A DNA stretch of 33,101 bases, taken from the NCBI GenBank assembly GCA_020722185.1, contig DYLH01000006.1, positions 1-33,101 of the forward strand, written 5' to 3'. Shown here piece by piece: positions 18,069 through 27,401 of the stretch (its first letter is position 1; each line of letters opens with the position of its first letter). Position numbers and translations under genes: made by a program. Source of the DNA: Candidatus Avelusimicrobium gallicola. Lineage in GTDB: Bacteria; Elusimicrobiota; Elusimicrobia; Elusimicrobiales; UBA9959. Below the pieces are notes generated by a model. That model saw only the letters and a list, made by a program, of their open reading frames with translations, made no database searches and was not told the DNA's origin.

Positions 18069-19357
18069 AAAAATTTAGACTTGTAAGTCTTGGTTGCCCT
18101 AAAAATCTAACTGATTCTGAAGAAATTTCATCTTTTTTTCATTCTAAAGGATACAAACTTGTCAATGAAGGTTTTTCACAGTTTGCGATAATAAACACAT
18201 GCGCTTTTTTAAAATCGGCTGTCAAGGAATCCAAATCTGTCATAGAAGAATACCTTGAACTTAAAAGGAAAGGCATTGTTAAAAAATTGATAGTGGCTGG
18301 ATGTCTGGTTGAAAGGGAAAAAGAAAAAATTTTAGAGGAATATCCTCAAATAGACGCTGTGATAGGAGTCAGTTCTCTGGACATGATTGATGAAGTTATT
18401 TCAGGGAAATCATATATTTTGAAACATCCCGACGTTATGAAAAGCAGGTCTAGGTTGTTGCTTACTAAAAGCCATAGCGTGTATCTTAAAGTGGCAGATG
18501 GATGCGACAATAGATGCTCTTACTGCACTATCCCATATATACGAGGTCCGCTTCGCTCAAAATCGATAGAGGATGTTTTTCAGGAGGCCATGTCTTTGTC
18601 TGAAAATGGAGCTGTCGAGATTTCCCTCATAGCGCAGGATTTAACTGCCTATGGCAGAGACATATATCGCAGTCCGGCGCTTAAGGAACTTCTCAAAAAA
18701 CTTAGTTTGATAAAAAAGACGAGATGGTTTAGACTGATGTATATGTATCCTGATTTGATTGACAGAGAATTGCTTGAAATGATAAAGAACTCGGAAAATA
18801 TATGTCATTACCTTGAGATGCCTCTACAACACATATCTGACAATGTGCTTAAAAAAATGAATCGTCGATCCAGTGAAAAAACTATACGCTCAAAGATAGA
18901 ACTTATCAGAAAAATCTTACCAGAACTCGCCATAAGAACAACCTTTATAACAGGTTTCCCGCAGGAGACTGAAAAAGATTTTTTGAAACTTCTCTCTTTT
19001 GTAAAAGAATATAAGTTTGAAAATATGGCCGTATTCAAATATTCAAGAGAGAAGGGGACAAATGCTTATTCCCTTGAGGGACAATTGCCAGCAAAAATTA
19101 AAAATGAGAGATATAATAGACTTCTCATTGCCCAGTCTGAATGTGTTGACAATAGAAATAAGTCCCTCATAGGTAAAGAATTTGAAATACTTGCCGACAG
19201 CCAATTCATTGGCAGAAGATATGCCGATGCTCCTGAAATTGACGGACAGGTTAAAACAAATTTCCCCATGACTTCTGGCAAATTCTACAAAGTGAGAATA
19301 ACAGAGGCCATAGGTTATCATTTACAAGGAGATGAAAAGAGGCGCAAAAGTGCGTAA
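18065..19357 (+). CDS. rimO: Ribosomal protein S12 methylthiotransferase RimO
   Basis: VSLGCPKNLTDSE, INTCAFLKSAVKES, VAGCLVER, CDNRCSYCTIPYIRGPLRSK, LIAQDLTAYGRDIY. Confidence 0.93.
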   Translation: MKKFRLVSLGCPKNLTDSEEISSFFHSKGYKLVNEGFSQFAIINTCAFLKSAVKESKSVIEEYLELKRKGIVKKLIVAGCLVEREKEKILEEYPQIDAVIGVSSLDMIDEVISGKSYILKHPDVMKSRSRLLLTKSHSVYLKVADGCDNRCSYCTIPYIRGPLRSKSIEDVFQEAMSLSENGAVEISLIAQDLTAYGRDIYRSPALKELLKKLSLIKKTRWFRLMYMYPDLIDRELLEMIKNSENICHYLEMPLQHISDNVLKKMNRRSSEKTIRSKIELIRKILPELAIRTTFITGFPQETEKDFLKLLSFVKEYKFENMAVFKYSREKGTNAYSLEGQLPAKIKNERYNRLLIAQSECVDNRNKSLIGKEFEILADSQFIGRRYADAPEIDGQVKTNFPMTSGKFYKVRITEAIGYHLQGDEKRRKSA

Positions 19358-19380
19358 GAGTGTCTGCCAGTATGCCCAAA

Positions 19381-19406
19381 AGACCTAAAAATAAATAGGT
19401 CTATTT
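19381..19406 (+). terminator. Weak possible terminator hairpin after rimO
   Basis: AGACCT (19381-19386) / AGGTCT (19397-19402) followed by ATTTT. Confidence 0.4.
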
Positions 19407-19479
19407 TCATTAAAAAAAATGCCAAAGGTTTCTTTTTATTTTAGAGAGCAAGTCATAGAATATTTGTATAACCTGTAAT

Positions 19480-19527
19480 CTTCGTATAGGACGAAGAGCA
19501 TCCACCCTCAAACCGCTTAATTTGAGG
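19480..19527 (+). ncRNA. Unassigned structured 5' leader (two hairpins)
   Basis: CTTCGT/ACGAAG stem (19480-19485, 19491-19496) and CCTCAAA/TTTGAGG stem (19506-19512, 19521-19527), 38 nt before the next CDS. Confidence 0.35.
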
Positions 19528-19564
19528 TCACCAGGGAGATGGCGTTTTTCTTTTTGGAGATCTT

Positions 19565-20383
19565 ATGGCGTTTTTTGATGTATTGAAAAAAATCTTCCTG
19601 ATTATATTTTTATCTGCTGAGCTCTCTGCCCAAACAGAGATAAAAAATGAATTTATAGATCCAGAGGTGCAGAACTTTTTTGAGACTATGTATGGCTATA
19701 AAAAGCCGGGAGCCGTTTCCTCTTTCCGTGATGTGCCCATATCCCTTGTGAATAAAAACTCTTCGATAAAAAATATTTCATCAATGATGTCAAAGTATGA
19801 ATCTCGCTCCATGCCGTCTTCTGATATGATGCCGCTTCACTACCTTGTTAAAAATGCTTATACCTCGGGGCCTATTTCATCTTGTGTAATAGAGCCAGAC
19901 TCAAATTTTCCAGTCAAGGTGTTAAAGTTTTCCCTAGTTGAAATAAGAACGACAAATTCCGACTATAACAAGGTTTATTCTAATGTCCTTTTGCCTTCAG
20001 ACTTTATTTTTGCCTTGGAAGAGACTGTAAAATCAGGCAAACAAGAATATAAGGTCATTGTGGGCTGGTTGCCTTATGAAAATATTGGATCTGTGATTGG
20101 CTCACCCTTGATAAAAAGTGTTTATCTTTCCAAGAGAAACGATTTAAAGGCGCCACTTACCGATGTCAATTTGGTAATAAAGGCCCCATCTGACAGAGAT
20201 CCGGCTCTTTTTGCGGAGGCTTTTCAAAAACAAGTTTCATCAATAGGCTTTGTGCCAAAAGAAGTTAAAAATCTCAAGGTAGCTCCAAATGCCAGATTTT
20301 ACCTCATAGAGATTAGTGGTGGAATTCCTATTGATAAGACTGATCAATTATTGGCCAATCCTTTCGTCTTGAAGTTTAATTAG
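19565..20383 (+). CDS. Secreted protein of unknown function
   Basis: SD GGAG; N-terminal signal-like MAFFDVLKKIFLIIFLSAELSAQ; no family recognised. Confidence 0.65.
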   Translation: MAFFDVLKKIFLIIFLSAELSAQTEIKNEFIDPEVQNFFETMYGYKKPGAVSSFRDVPISLVNKNSSIKNISSMMSKYESRSMPSSDMMPLHYLVKNAYTSGPISSCVIEPDSNFPVKVLKFSLVEIRTTNSDYNKVYSNVLLPSDFIFALEETVKSGKQEYKVIVGWLPYENIGSVIGSPLIKSVYLSKRNDLKAPLTDVNLVIKAPSDRDPALFAEAFQKQVSSIGFVPKEVKNLKVAPNARFYLIEISGGIPIDKTDQLLANPFVLKFN

Positions 20384-20427
20384 CATATCTTACTCACTTT
20401 GCCCTCCAAATTTATATAATTGTATTT

Positions 20428-21192
20428 ATGGAACAGATAAAGGAAATTAGGAAGTCCAAAAACGGATATAGGATAATATTTTTAGTTTCTCTAGTTTTTG
20501 CCTTGCTTTTTGAATGCCTTGTATTCATTCGCTCTCAAGTTCAAAAAATAGAATCTGTTTTAAGGGACGATTTCAGAATAGTTCTTGTAAAATTGCCAGA
20601 AGTATCCAAAGAGTCAGTTATGGAAAAAGTGGCTGCATTGCAAGGTGTTAGCAATGTAGTTTTTGTTTCATCTCAGGAAACTCTTGAAAAGATAAAACAG
20701 GAGGATAAAGAGTTATATTATTCTCTTTCTGCGGTAGGCAGAAATCCAATTCCTGACATAATAGAAGTGCAATTGCAAGATACAGCATTGGGGGATTTGG
20801 AAAATTTTGCCACTGAGGCCTTGAAGATAAGAGGGATTGACGATGTTAAGTATAAGATACTTGAATCCTATGCAATAATACACTTTTCATTTTATTCCAA
20901 ATTTCTTTCGGTTGTTATTTCGCTGGCACTGCTTATAGCCATAATCATCTTTTTCACCGGCATAGCGCATGCGGGATTTTCCAATTTTTTCACTTCACTA
21001 AGAAATTCATTCAAGTGGTTTTCTGCGGGCCTCCTTGGAGCGGGCTGCGCTGTTTCCTTCGTGTATATGGTGATTTATCCCGTCAAATATCTCAGCCCCG
21101 TCTGGGTATGGCCAAGTTATTGGTGGCATATTCTAGTTGGACTTGTTTGCGGCCTTTTGGGCTGGGTTTTTTATCAATGGAAAAAAAATTAA
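20428..21192 (+). CDS. ftsX: FtsX-like permease (cell division)
   Basis: TM1, extracytoplasmic domain with KLPEVSKESVMEKVAALQGVSNVVFVSSQETLEKIKQED, three C-terminal TMs; adjacent to an EnvC-like gene. Confidence 0.75.
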   Translation: MEQIKEIRKSKNGYRIIFLVSLVFALLFECLVFIRSQVQKIESVLRDDFRIVLVKLPEVSKESVMEKVAALQGVSNVVFVSSQETLEKIKQEDKELYYSLSAVGRNPIPDIIEVQLQDTALGDLENFATEALKIRGIDDVKYKILESYAIIHFSFYSKFLSVVISLALLIAIIIFFTGIAHAGFSNFFTSLRNSFKWFSAGLLGAGCAVSFVYMVIYPVKYLSPVWVWPSYWWHILVGLVCGLLGWVFYQWKKN

Positions 21193-22328
21193 CTCCTTTC
21201 TTCTTATTTTTTGTCATGTATTTTATTGCGTCAGGCCTTTGTTTTGCGCAGAAAACTGAGAAACATATTTCTAAATTGCAGGAAATACAAAAACAGATAG
21301 ATCTTAGAAACAGGGAGCTTGAAGAATATATAGGCAAAGTGGAGGATTTAAAAGCGCAGATGCGTTCTATAAAGAGAGAAAGTGAAGAGGAAAAAAAGAG
21401 AAAAAAAATGCTTGAAGAATCTCTTAAAAAAACTTCTGGAAATATTTCAGGACTTCGCGAGAAATACTCAGCTCTTAAAGAAGCATATATGCGCATCTTA
21501 TTTGAAATGACAATGGATAGTTCAAAAATGTATATCGAGAGTTTTTCAATGACTGATTACTATGGCAAAGATACCATAGTAAAATCGATAACGCTTAGAA
21601 ACATAATACTTGGTAAATCGGCCATAGCTAAAAGCGTGAACAAGAAAAGCGCCACAACCGATGTTGAAGTTAAAAAACTAATAAGTAAAAAGCAAAGTAT
21701 GGACGAGGAAAAGAGGAGAGTCCTTGATAGACTAAGACAAAGAGAAAAGAAACTGACTATTACAAAAAGAGAAATGGAGAATGATCAAAAAAAGCTTAAA
21801 GCTTTGCAAAGTGAAATAGTTCGGCTTAAAAACTCGGCGGCCGAATTGAGTGGTCTTATAAAAAAACTCAAAAAACAATCCCCTTATAAAGATCCTAAGT
21901 TGACTTATATCCCAATTGAAAAATACTCGCTTCCGTGGCCTGTGGATGGTATGATCATAAGCCGTTTTGGAAAGGAATATGTCCCTCAGCTTAAAACATG
22001 GCTTATCAGAGACGGGATAAGAATAAAAGCTCAACTTAGAACTCCTGCAAAATCAGTTATGAATGGGACTGTTGTCTATACCGGCCCTTTCAGAAATTAT
22101 GGGAATATAGTTGTAATTGGCAATGAAGAAAATGTATTTACTACTTATGGGATGCTTGGATCAATTTCAGTTAATTCTGGGGATAAGGTGAATGCTGGAT
22201 CTATCGTTGGCTATGTCGGAGATGATGTGCAGGCTATTAAAGATGATGAGAATTTACACAGCGCCCTTTACTTTGAAATAAGGATAGGTTCAGACGCTGT
22301 AGATCCACAACTTTATTTAAAAAAATAG
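21177..22328 (+). CDS. Murein hydrolase activator EnvC-like protein (coiled coil + degenerate LytM/M23)
   Basis: ATG 21177 gives signal peptide MEKKLTPFFLFFVMYFIASGLCFAQ; long coiled coil; LytM-like WPVDGMIISRFG...VVYTGPFRNYGNIVVIG...ALYFEIR. Confidence 0.85.
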   Translation: MEKKLTPFFLFFVMYFIASGLCFAQKTEKHISKLQEIQKQIDLRNRELEEYIGKVEDLKAQMRSIKRESEEEKKRKKMLEESLKKTSGNISGLREKYSALKEAYMRILFEMTMDSSKMYIESFSMTDYYGKDTIVKSITLRNIILGKSAIAKSVNKKSATTDVEVKKLISKKQSMDEEKRRVLDRLRQREKKLTITKREMENDQKKLKALQSEIVRLKNSAAELSGLIKKLKKQSPYKDPKLTYIPIEKYSLPWPVDGMIISRFGKEYVPQLKTWLIRDGIRIKAQLRTPAKSVMNGTVVYTGPFRNYGNIVVIGNEENVFTTYGMLGSISVNSGDKVNAGSIVGYVGDDVQAIKDDENLHSALYFEIRIGSDAVDPQLYLKK

Positions 22329-22344
22329 ACTCATTGAGGAGAAT

Positions 22345-23622
22345 ATGAAAATGAAAAAAAGAACTTTGTGGCTTACAATAATTTTTTGCTCGGTTTTCGG
22401 ATTTGTATTTCCGAAGATTAATTCCGCCGCTGACAATACTTATCAACAACTCAAAGTCCTTGTGGATATGATAGAGATAATAAATAAAAACTATGCGGAA
22501 GATATTGACTATGAAAAACTCATACATGGCGCCGCTAGAGGCATGGTGGATCAACTTGACGAATTTTCTCAATTCATGGACAAGAATGTTTACAAAATAG
22601 TAATGGAAGATACTGAAGGAGAGTTTGGCGGTATAGGGATAAGACTTGATATTAAAGATGGCTGGCCTACAATAATAACCCCAATGCCCGGTACTCCCGC
22701 TTATAAAATGGGGCTTTTGCCCGGAGATAAAATTGTCAAGATAGAGAGTGAGACCACAAAAAATATGGTTTCAGATGAAGTTGTCAAGAGACTTAGAGGA
22801 AAACCAGGCACAAAAGTTAAAATTACAATAGCCAGAGAGCCTGTAAATAAAGATGAGGATTGGATTTATAAGGATTTAGAAATATCAAGAGAGTTGATAA
22901 AGCCAGAAACCGTAAAGTATAAGCCTATGCCAGACTCAATAGCTTATGTGAGAATAGTTGATTTTTCTGGCCATATGGTGGATGATTTTGCCAATGTTAT
23001 GAAAAAAGTCTCAGCTGATAAATCTCAGGGATTGATTTTAGATCTAAGATACAATCCCGGCGGTTTATTGATGGGAGCTGTGGACCTTTCCAGATTCTTT
23101 ATTTCAGGCGAAAAGATGATAGTTTATACTAAAGGTAAGAATAGTTCCAATTATCAGGAATTTCACTCTTATGCTAAAGCGCCATATCCAAGCTTGCCGA
23201 TAGTTGTCTTGATAAATAAGTATTCAGCCTCTGCCAGCGAGATTTTTGCTGGAGCTATGCAGGACAATAGGCGCGCTGTGATAATAGGCGAAACTTCCTT
23301 TGGCAAGGCCAGCGTTCAACAGATAATTCCACTCGCAGACGGCTCTGCTCTGCGTCTTACAATTGCCCATTACTATACACCGTCAGGTAAAATGATACAT
23401 AGAGATCCTAAGACTGGCAAAGGCGGAATAACACCAGATATTAAAGTAAAAATTTCCAGAGAAGATGAGCTGAAAGTTTTTGAAAGCATGGAGGAGATAT
23501 ACTATCCTCAGAAAGAAAATGCTATCAAAGACAAGCCAAAAGTGAAGGATGAATGCTTGGAAAGAGCTCTGGAAATACTTAAGGCAAGAGATTCTTTCTT
23601 AAGCCTTAAACAAACCGTATGA
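22345..23622 (+). CDS. ctpA: C-terminal processing peptidase (S41) with PDZ domain
   Basis: EGEFGGIGIRLDIKDG, PGTPAYKMGLLPGDKIVKI, LDLRYNPGGLL, VVLINKYSASASEIFAGAMQDNRRAVIIGETSFGKASVQ (catalytic Ser/Lys). Confidence 0.93.
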   Translation: MKMKKRTLWLTIIFCSVFGFVFPKINSAADNTYQQLKVLVDMIEIINKNYAEDIDYEKLIHGAARGMVDQLDEFSQFMDKNVYKIVMEDTEGEFGGIGIRLDIKDGWPTIITPMPGTPAYKMGLLPGDKIVKIESETTKNMVSDEVVKRLRGKPGTKVKITIAREPVNKDEDWIYKDLEISRELIKPETVKYKPMPDSIAYVRIVDFSGHMVDDFANVMKKVSADKSQGLILDLRYNPGGLLMGAVDLSRFFISGEKMIVYTKGKNSSNYQEFHSYAKAPYPSLPIVVLINKYSASASEIFAGAMQDNRRAVIIGETSFGKASVQQIIPLADGSALRLTIAHYYTPSGKMIHRDPKTGKGGITPDIKVKISREDELKVFESMEEIYYPQKENAIKDKPKVKDECLERALEILKARDSFLSLKQTV

Positions 23623-24617
23623 GAATACTTGCCATTGAAAGCACTTGTGATGAAACTTCAATAGCCTTGCTAAGTGGCAGGAAACTTAAGAAAAATCTTA
23701 TTTATTCACAGGTGAATATACATAGAAAGTATAAAGGCGTGGTTCCAGAAGCCGCTAGCCGCGCTCACAGCGACAAAATAGCCTTGCTTCTTTCAAGGTC
23801 TGGTTTTTTGAAAGAAGAGATCTCAGCTGTTTCTTTTTCAAGAGGTCCGGGGCTAAATGGCTCTCTCATAGTTTCCTTTATGGCGTCTTCGACTGTGTCT
23901 GAATTTCTGAAAGTTCCTCTAATAGGAGTGAATCATCTAGAAGGCCATCTGCTTAGCTGTGAAATCAGAAACAGATGTATAGAGGATATTTTCAAATTTC
24001 CCATTATTGCTTTAATCGTCTCTGGTGGACATAGTGAACTGTGGCTTGTCAAAGGCTATGGCAAATATTCTTTGCTGGGCGCCACAAGAGATGATGCCGT
24101 TGGTGAAGCATTCGATAAGACGGCTAGACTTCTTGGATTCCAATATCCGGGTGGGCCTCTAATAGAAAAGGCCGCCGCTAAAGTAAAGGATGCCGGATTT
24201 TCTTTTCCTGTGCCCATTGTGCCTAAAGGATTTGAATTTTCATTTAGCGGATTGAAAACAGCGGTATCTTATAAGCTTGCAGGAGAAAAAATAATATCGG
24301 CTGATAAATATAAGATAGCCGCAGCATTTCAAAAATCTGCTGTTGAAGCTTTGCTTGTCAAAACTCTGGCGGCTGTCTCAAAATACCCGGTCAGGCAAAT
24401 AGCTGTGGGGGGAGGGGTTTCGGCTAATGGGTATTTGAGGAAAGTTTTTACCGAAAAGATGAGGGAAAAAAATGTTGAGGTTCTCTTTCCTGAAAAGAAA
24501 TATTGTGGTGATAATGCCGCTATGGTGGCGGCTTGCGCTTTTAGGCGCTTAAAAGCTGGAAAGTTTAGAAATTGCACTAAACCGGAAGCAGATTTAAAGA
24601 TAGAGGATTGGAACTGA
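23619..24617 (+). CDS. tsaD: tRNA N6-adenosine threonylcarbamoyltransferase
   Basis: ILAIESTCDETSIALL, VPEAASRAH, GVNHLEGHL, VSGGHSELWLV, GEAFDKTARLLGFQYPGGP, AVGGGVSANGYLR. Confidence 0.95.
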   Translation: MRILAIESTCDETSIALLSGRKLKKNLIYSQVNIHRKYKGVVPEAASRAHSDKIALLLSRSGFLKEEISAVSFSRGPGLNGSLIVSFMASSTVSEFLKVPLIGVNHLEGHLLSCEIRNRCIEDIFKFPIIALIVSGGHSELWLVKGYGKYSLLGATRDDAVGEAFDKTARLLGFQYPGGPLIEKAAAKVKDAGFSFPVPIVPKGFEFSFSGLKTAVSYKLAGEKIISADKYKIAAAFQKSAVEALLVKTLAAVSKYPVRQIAVGGGVSANGYLRKVFTEKMREKNVEVLFPEKKYCGDNAAMVAACAFRRLKAGKFRNCTKPEADLKIEDWN

Positions 24618-24619
24618 TT

Positions 24620-25789
24620 ATGCTTATATGGATACTCGCCGATGGCAATATCTCAAAATATCAAGCTTATAAGACTCTCATTGCCCGTTTTGGCAAGGAA
24701 TATCCCGATTTGAAAGTGTCTTTTGAGATTAAAAGCAAAAATACTCTTTGGAAAACTTTTTTCAGATTTTTAAGAGATCCTAAAAGAAATCCTCTGGCCG
24801 ATATTGTGGAAATTCCACACAGCTGGACCTCATTATTTTCCAAACTTGGTTTATTTCTTGAACTTGAACCTATACTTGGTAAAATCAAAATAGAGGATTA
24901 CCCACATTTCCTTGTTCCAGCAATGAGGGCGGAAGATGCTGATCGTATTTTTTCCATCCCTTTGTGGGTGGAGGCGCAATCTTTACAGTACAGAAAAGAT
25001 ATGCTTAAAGAATTTTCCTCAATAAATATGTCAATGCTAAGTTGGCAGGATCTCCTAGATATCTGCTCTGCGTTAAAGAAAAAAAACAAGAAAAAAGATT
25101 TTTACCCACTGGATAATTTCAATCCATCTGTAATAGATTCAGATGATGTCCTCTCTTGCGTGTTAAACAGGGGCGGTCTTGGATATTTTTCAAAAGATCT
25201 GGGATCTTGCGATATATTGAAAGATGAGACTATTTCAGGGATTGAGGATTATTTTGAGCTTTTTAAGTTGGGGTATATGCCTATTTTTCAAGAAAATTTT
25301 CATGAAGCCGCTTTTATAGGTTCAGGGCTTAGCGCAATGACTTTTTCTTGGCGTATGCCAATAAAAATAGGCAAATCTGTTATGCAAACAGCGCTTATGC
25401 CCGCTATGAGGAGAAGGACAAATGTTGTCAGAAGTTGTAATCTGGCAGTTTCATGTAACTGTAAGGAGATAGATGAATCGGGAGTTTTTATAAACTGGCT
25501 TATGGAGTATGAGAATGCCTCTTTTTTAAGAAAACAGATAGGCGTTTTCCCGGCGAAAGAAAAAGAACTAAAAAAACAGGAGGATTTGCCTCAGGCATAT
25601 AGAGAAATTTTTGCCTCTGTTTCAGCCATTTCAAATTTTACTGTTTATCCGACTTTTGAGAAGATACTTTCCAGCGCTCTTTTTGATACCTCTGTGGATC
25701 TGGCAAGAGGCGATTATCAAAGGGAGAATTTGATTAAGAGACTTATGCTTGTCAAAGGAGAGACTGATTACTTATTGTCTATTTATTAA
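24620..25789 (+). CDS. Family 1-type solute-binding-like protein without signal peptide
   Basis: LIWILADGNISKYQAYKTLIARFGKEYPDLKV, ADIVEIPHSWTSLFSKLGLFLELEPIL, GLSAMTFSWRMPIKIG; N-terminus begins at the mature SBP beta strand. Confidence 0.7.
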   Translation: MLIWILADGNISKYQAYKTLIARFGKEYPDLKVSFEIKSKNTLWKTFFRFLRDPKRNPLADIVEIPHSWTSLFSKLGLFLELEPILGKIKIEDYPHFLVPAMRAEDADRIFSIPLWVEAQSLQYRKDMLKEFSSINMSMLSWQDLLDICSALKKKNKKKDFYPLDNFNPSVIDSDDVLSCVLNRGGLGYFSKDLGSCDILKDETISGIEDYFELFKLGYMPIFQENFHEAAFIGSGLSAMTFSWRMPIKIGKSVMQTALMPAMRRRTNVVRSCNLAVSCNCKEIDESGVFINWLMEYENASFLRKQIGVFPAKEKELKKQEDLPQAYREIFASVSAISNFTVYPTFEKILSSALFDTSVDLARGDYQRENLIKRLMLVKGETDYLLSIY

Positions 25790-25839
25790 TTTATTGAGGA
25801 GTTATAAAGTGTAAAGGTAAAGCGTTTGTAGAGATTTAT

Positions 25840-27300
25840 ATGAAAGATATTGAGAATAGGAAAAATTTAGGCGAAGAAGATTTCTTCAAGAAGATTTCTT
25901 CTGTGGCCTACCAGGAGTCTGGCTGTGATGGTGTATCTGTCTTTCATTGTCTTCATGAAAAAGGCTTTCTCAAAGGTCTGTATAAGTATTCCAGAGGTTT
26001 TTTTTATGAGTTTTCAGAATATATTTTTTTTGAAGGAAAGGAATATTTCAGGCATTCAGTTTTGTCCAAGAGGCCTTTTTGGGACAAAGTTTCACATGTA
26101 TGGTATTACTACTATCCAGTTGAAATAAAAGGCGATTTCGATTTGTCGGGGTTTAGCAGAGAAAACATTGTTTTTTTCAGATTTGAAAAATTATATGGCT
26201 CAAAACCATCATCTAGAAAACTTGAAAAAGCTAAAGAAGTTGTTAAAAATGGAATGGAAAACTTTTATCAAGTGGACTTTGAGATACTTAAAACTCATTA
26301 TTATCAGAGTATAAACACATTGGCAAGACTTGGAGAAATTTTTGCTTCAAGCATAAAAACAGAGGACAGTTATAAAACTATCATATCAGGTTTGCAGAAA
26401 CATTTTGGTTTTGACAGAATAAGATTTTATGTGGTAAAGGAAAATGAAAAAAAACTTGTAGGCGCTTATAGCGTGGATGTCTCAGGGAAAGTGAAATCTA
26501 TAGATTATGACAGAATAATTCTTGAGCCCGGGTCTCATAGATTTGCCGACATAGTGCTTGAAAAAACTCAGCAGGATTACTCGCGAATTTATGGAGACAA
26601 AGTATTTTATCTTCCACTGAAAAAGGAAAATAGACCTATGGGACTGCTTATATTCGACAATCTGCTCAGCCAAATTCCCATATCTTTAGAAGAAAAGGAT
26701 ATGCTTAAGTCTTTTTCATCCCAGATAGCTATGGCCATAGACAATATAAATCTGTTTAATAAGATAGAGGAACTTTCACTATATGATGAGCTTACTGGAC
26801 TTCCTTTGAGAAGATATTTTAATTCGAGATTTCAGGAAGAATTCTATCGCGCCGAGAGATTTTCACAGCCACTTTCAATATTGTGGATAGACATAGATTA
26901 TTTTAAGGAGATAAACGACACTTATGGCCATCAGATAGGAGATGTGGCTTTGAAGGAAGCGGGGAGACTGATAAACTCAAGTTTGAGAAAGATAGATTTT
27001 CCATGTCGCTATGGCGGGGATGAGATAATAATAATGCTTCCTCAAGCTACTTACACTGAGGCCATAAATCTTGGGAGAAGACTTTTAAATGAGATAAAAA
27101 ATGTAATGATTCCTGTGCCTTTTTCATCTAATAAAGAGGTCAAGTTGACATTGAGTATGGGAGTGGCTTCATATCCAGCAGATGCATTGAAACCAGAGGA
27201 GTTGCTAGCTAAGGCCGATGAGGCTCTTTATTGGGTAAAGTCGCATGGGAGAGACTCAATAAAGGCATATTGCGAAATTAAATCCCCGCAAGGATCGTAA
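25840..27300 (+). CDS. GAF-GGDEF protein (putative diguanylate cyclase)
   Basis: GAF-like region (LQKHFGFDRIRFYVV... FSSQIAMAIDNINLFNKIEEL) then DELTGLPLRRYF, RYGGDEIIIMLP with upstream RKID (RxxD I-site pattern), ADEALYWVKSHGRD. Confidence 0.9.
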   Translation: MKDIENRKNLGEEDFFKKISSVAYQESGCDGVSVFHCLHEKGFLKGLYKYSRGFFYEFSEYIFFEGKEYFRHSVLSKRPFWDKVSHVWYYYYPVEIKGDFDLSGFSRENIVFFRFEKLYGSKPSSRKLEKAKEVVKNGMENFYQVDFEILKTHYYQSINTLARLGEIFASSIKTEDSYKTIISGLQKHFGFDRIRFYVVKENEKKLVGAYSVDVSGKVKSIDYDRIILEPGSHRFADIVLEKTQQDYSRIYGDKVFYLPLKKENRPMGLLIFDNLLSQIPISLEEKDMLKSFSSQIAMAIDNINLFNKIEELSLYDELTGLPLRRYFNSRFQEEFYRAERFSQPLSILWIDIDYFKEINDTYGHQIGDVALKEAGRLINSSLRKIDFPCRYGGDEIIIMLPQATYTEAINLGRRLLNEIKNVMIPVPFSSNKEVKLTLSMGVASYPADALKPEELLAKADEALYWVKSHGRDSIKAYCEIKSPQGS

Positions 27301-27401
27301 AGTGGAAGGCGGCTTTTGCGCTTTCACGATTGTGCGCTAATGCCAACTCTTTTTAACAAAAATAAAACAAAAATGAAATTCTTTTCAAGTAATATAAGAT
27401 T

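Noticed and set aside
19460-19545. Known riboswitch call (guanidine, SAM, GEMM, SRP RNA considered)
   Set aside because: No consensus core matched on inspection; left as unassigned structure.
21015-21176. N-terminal extension of the EnvC-like ORF inside ftsX
   Set aside because: ATG 21177 gives a clear signal peptide; the upstream part is ftsX in another frame.
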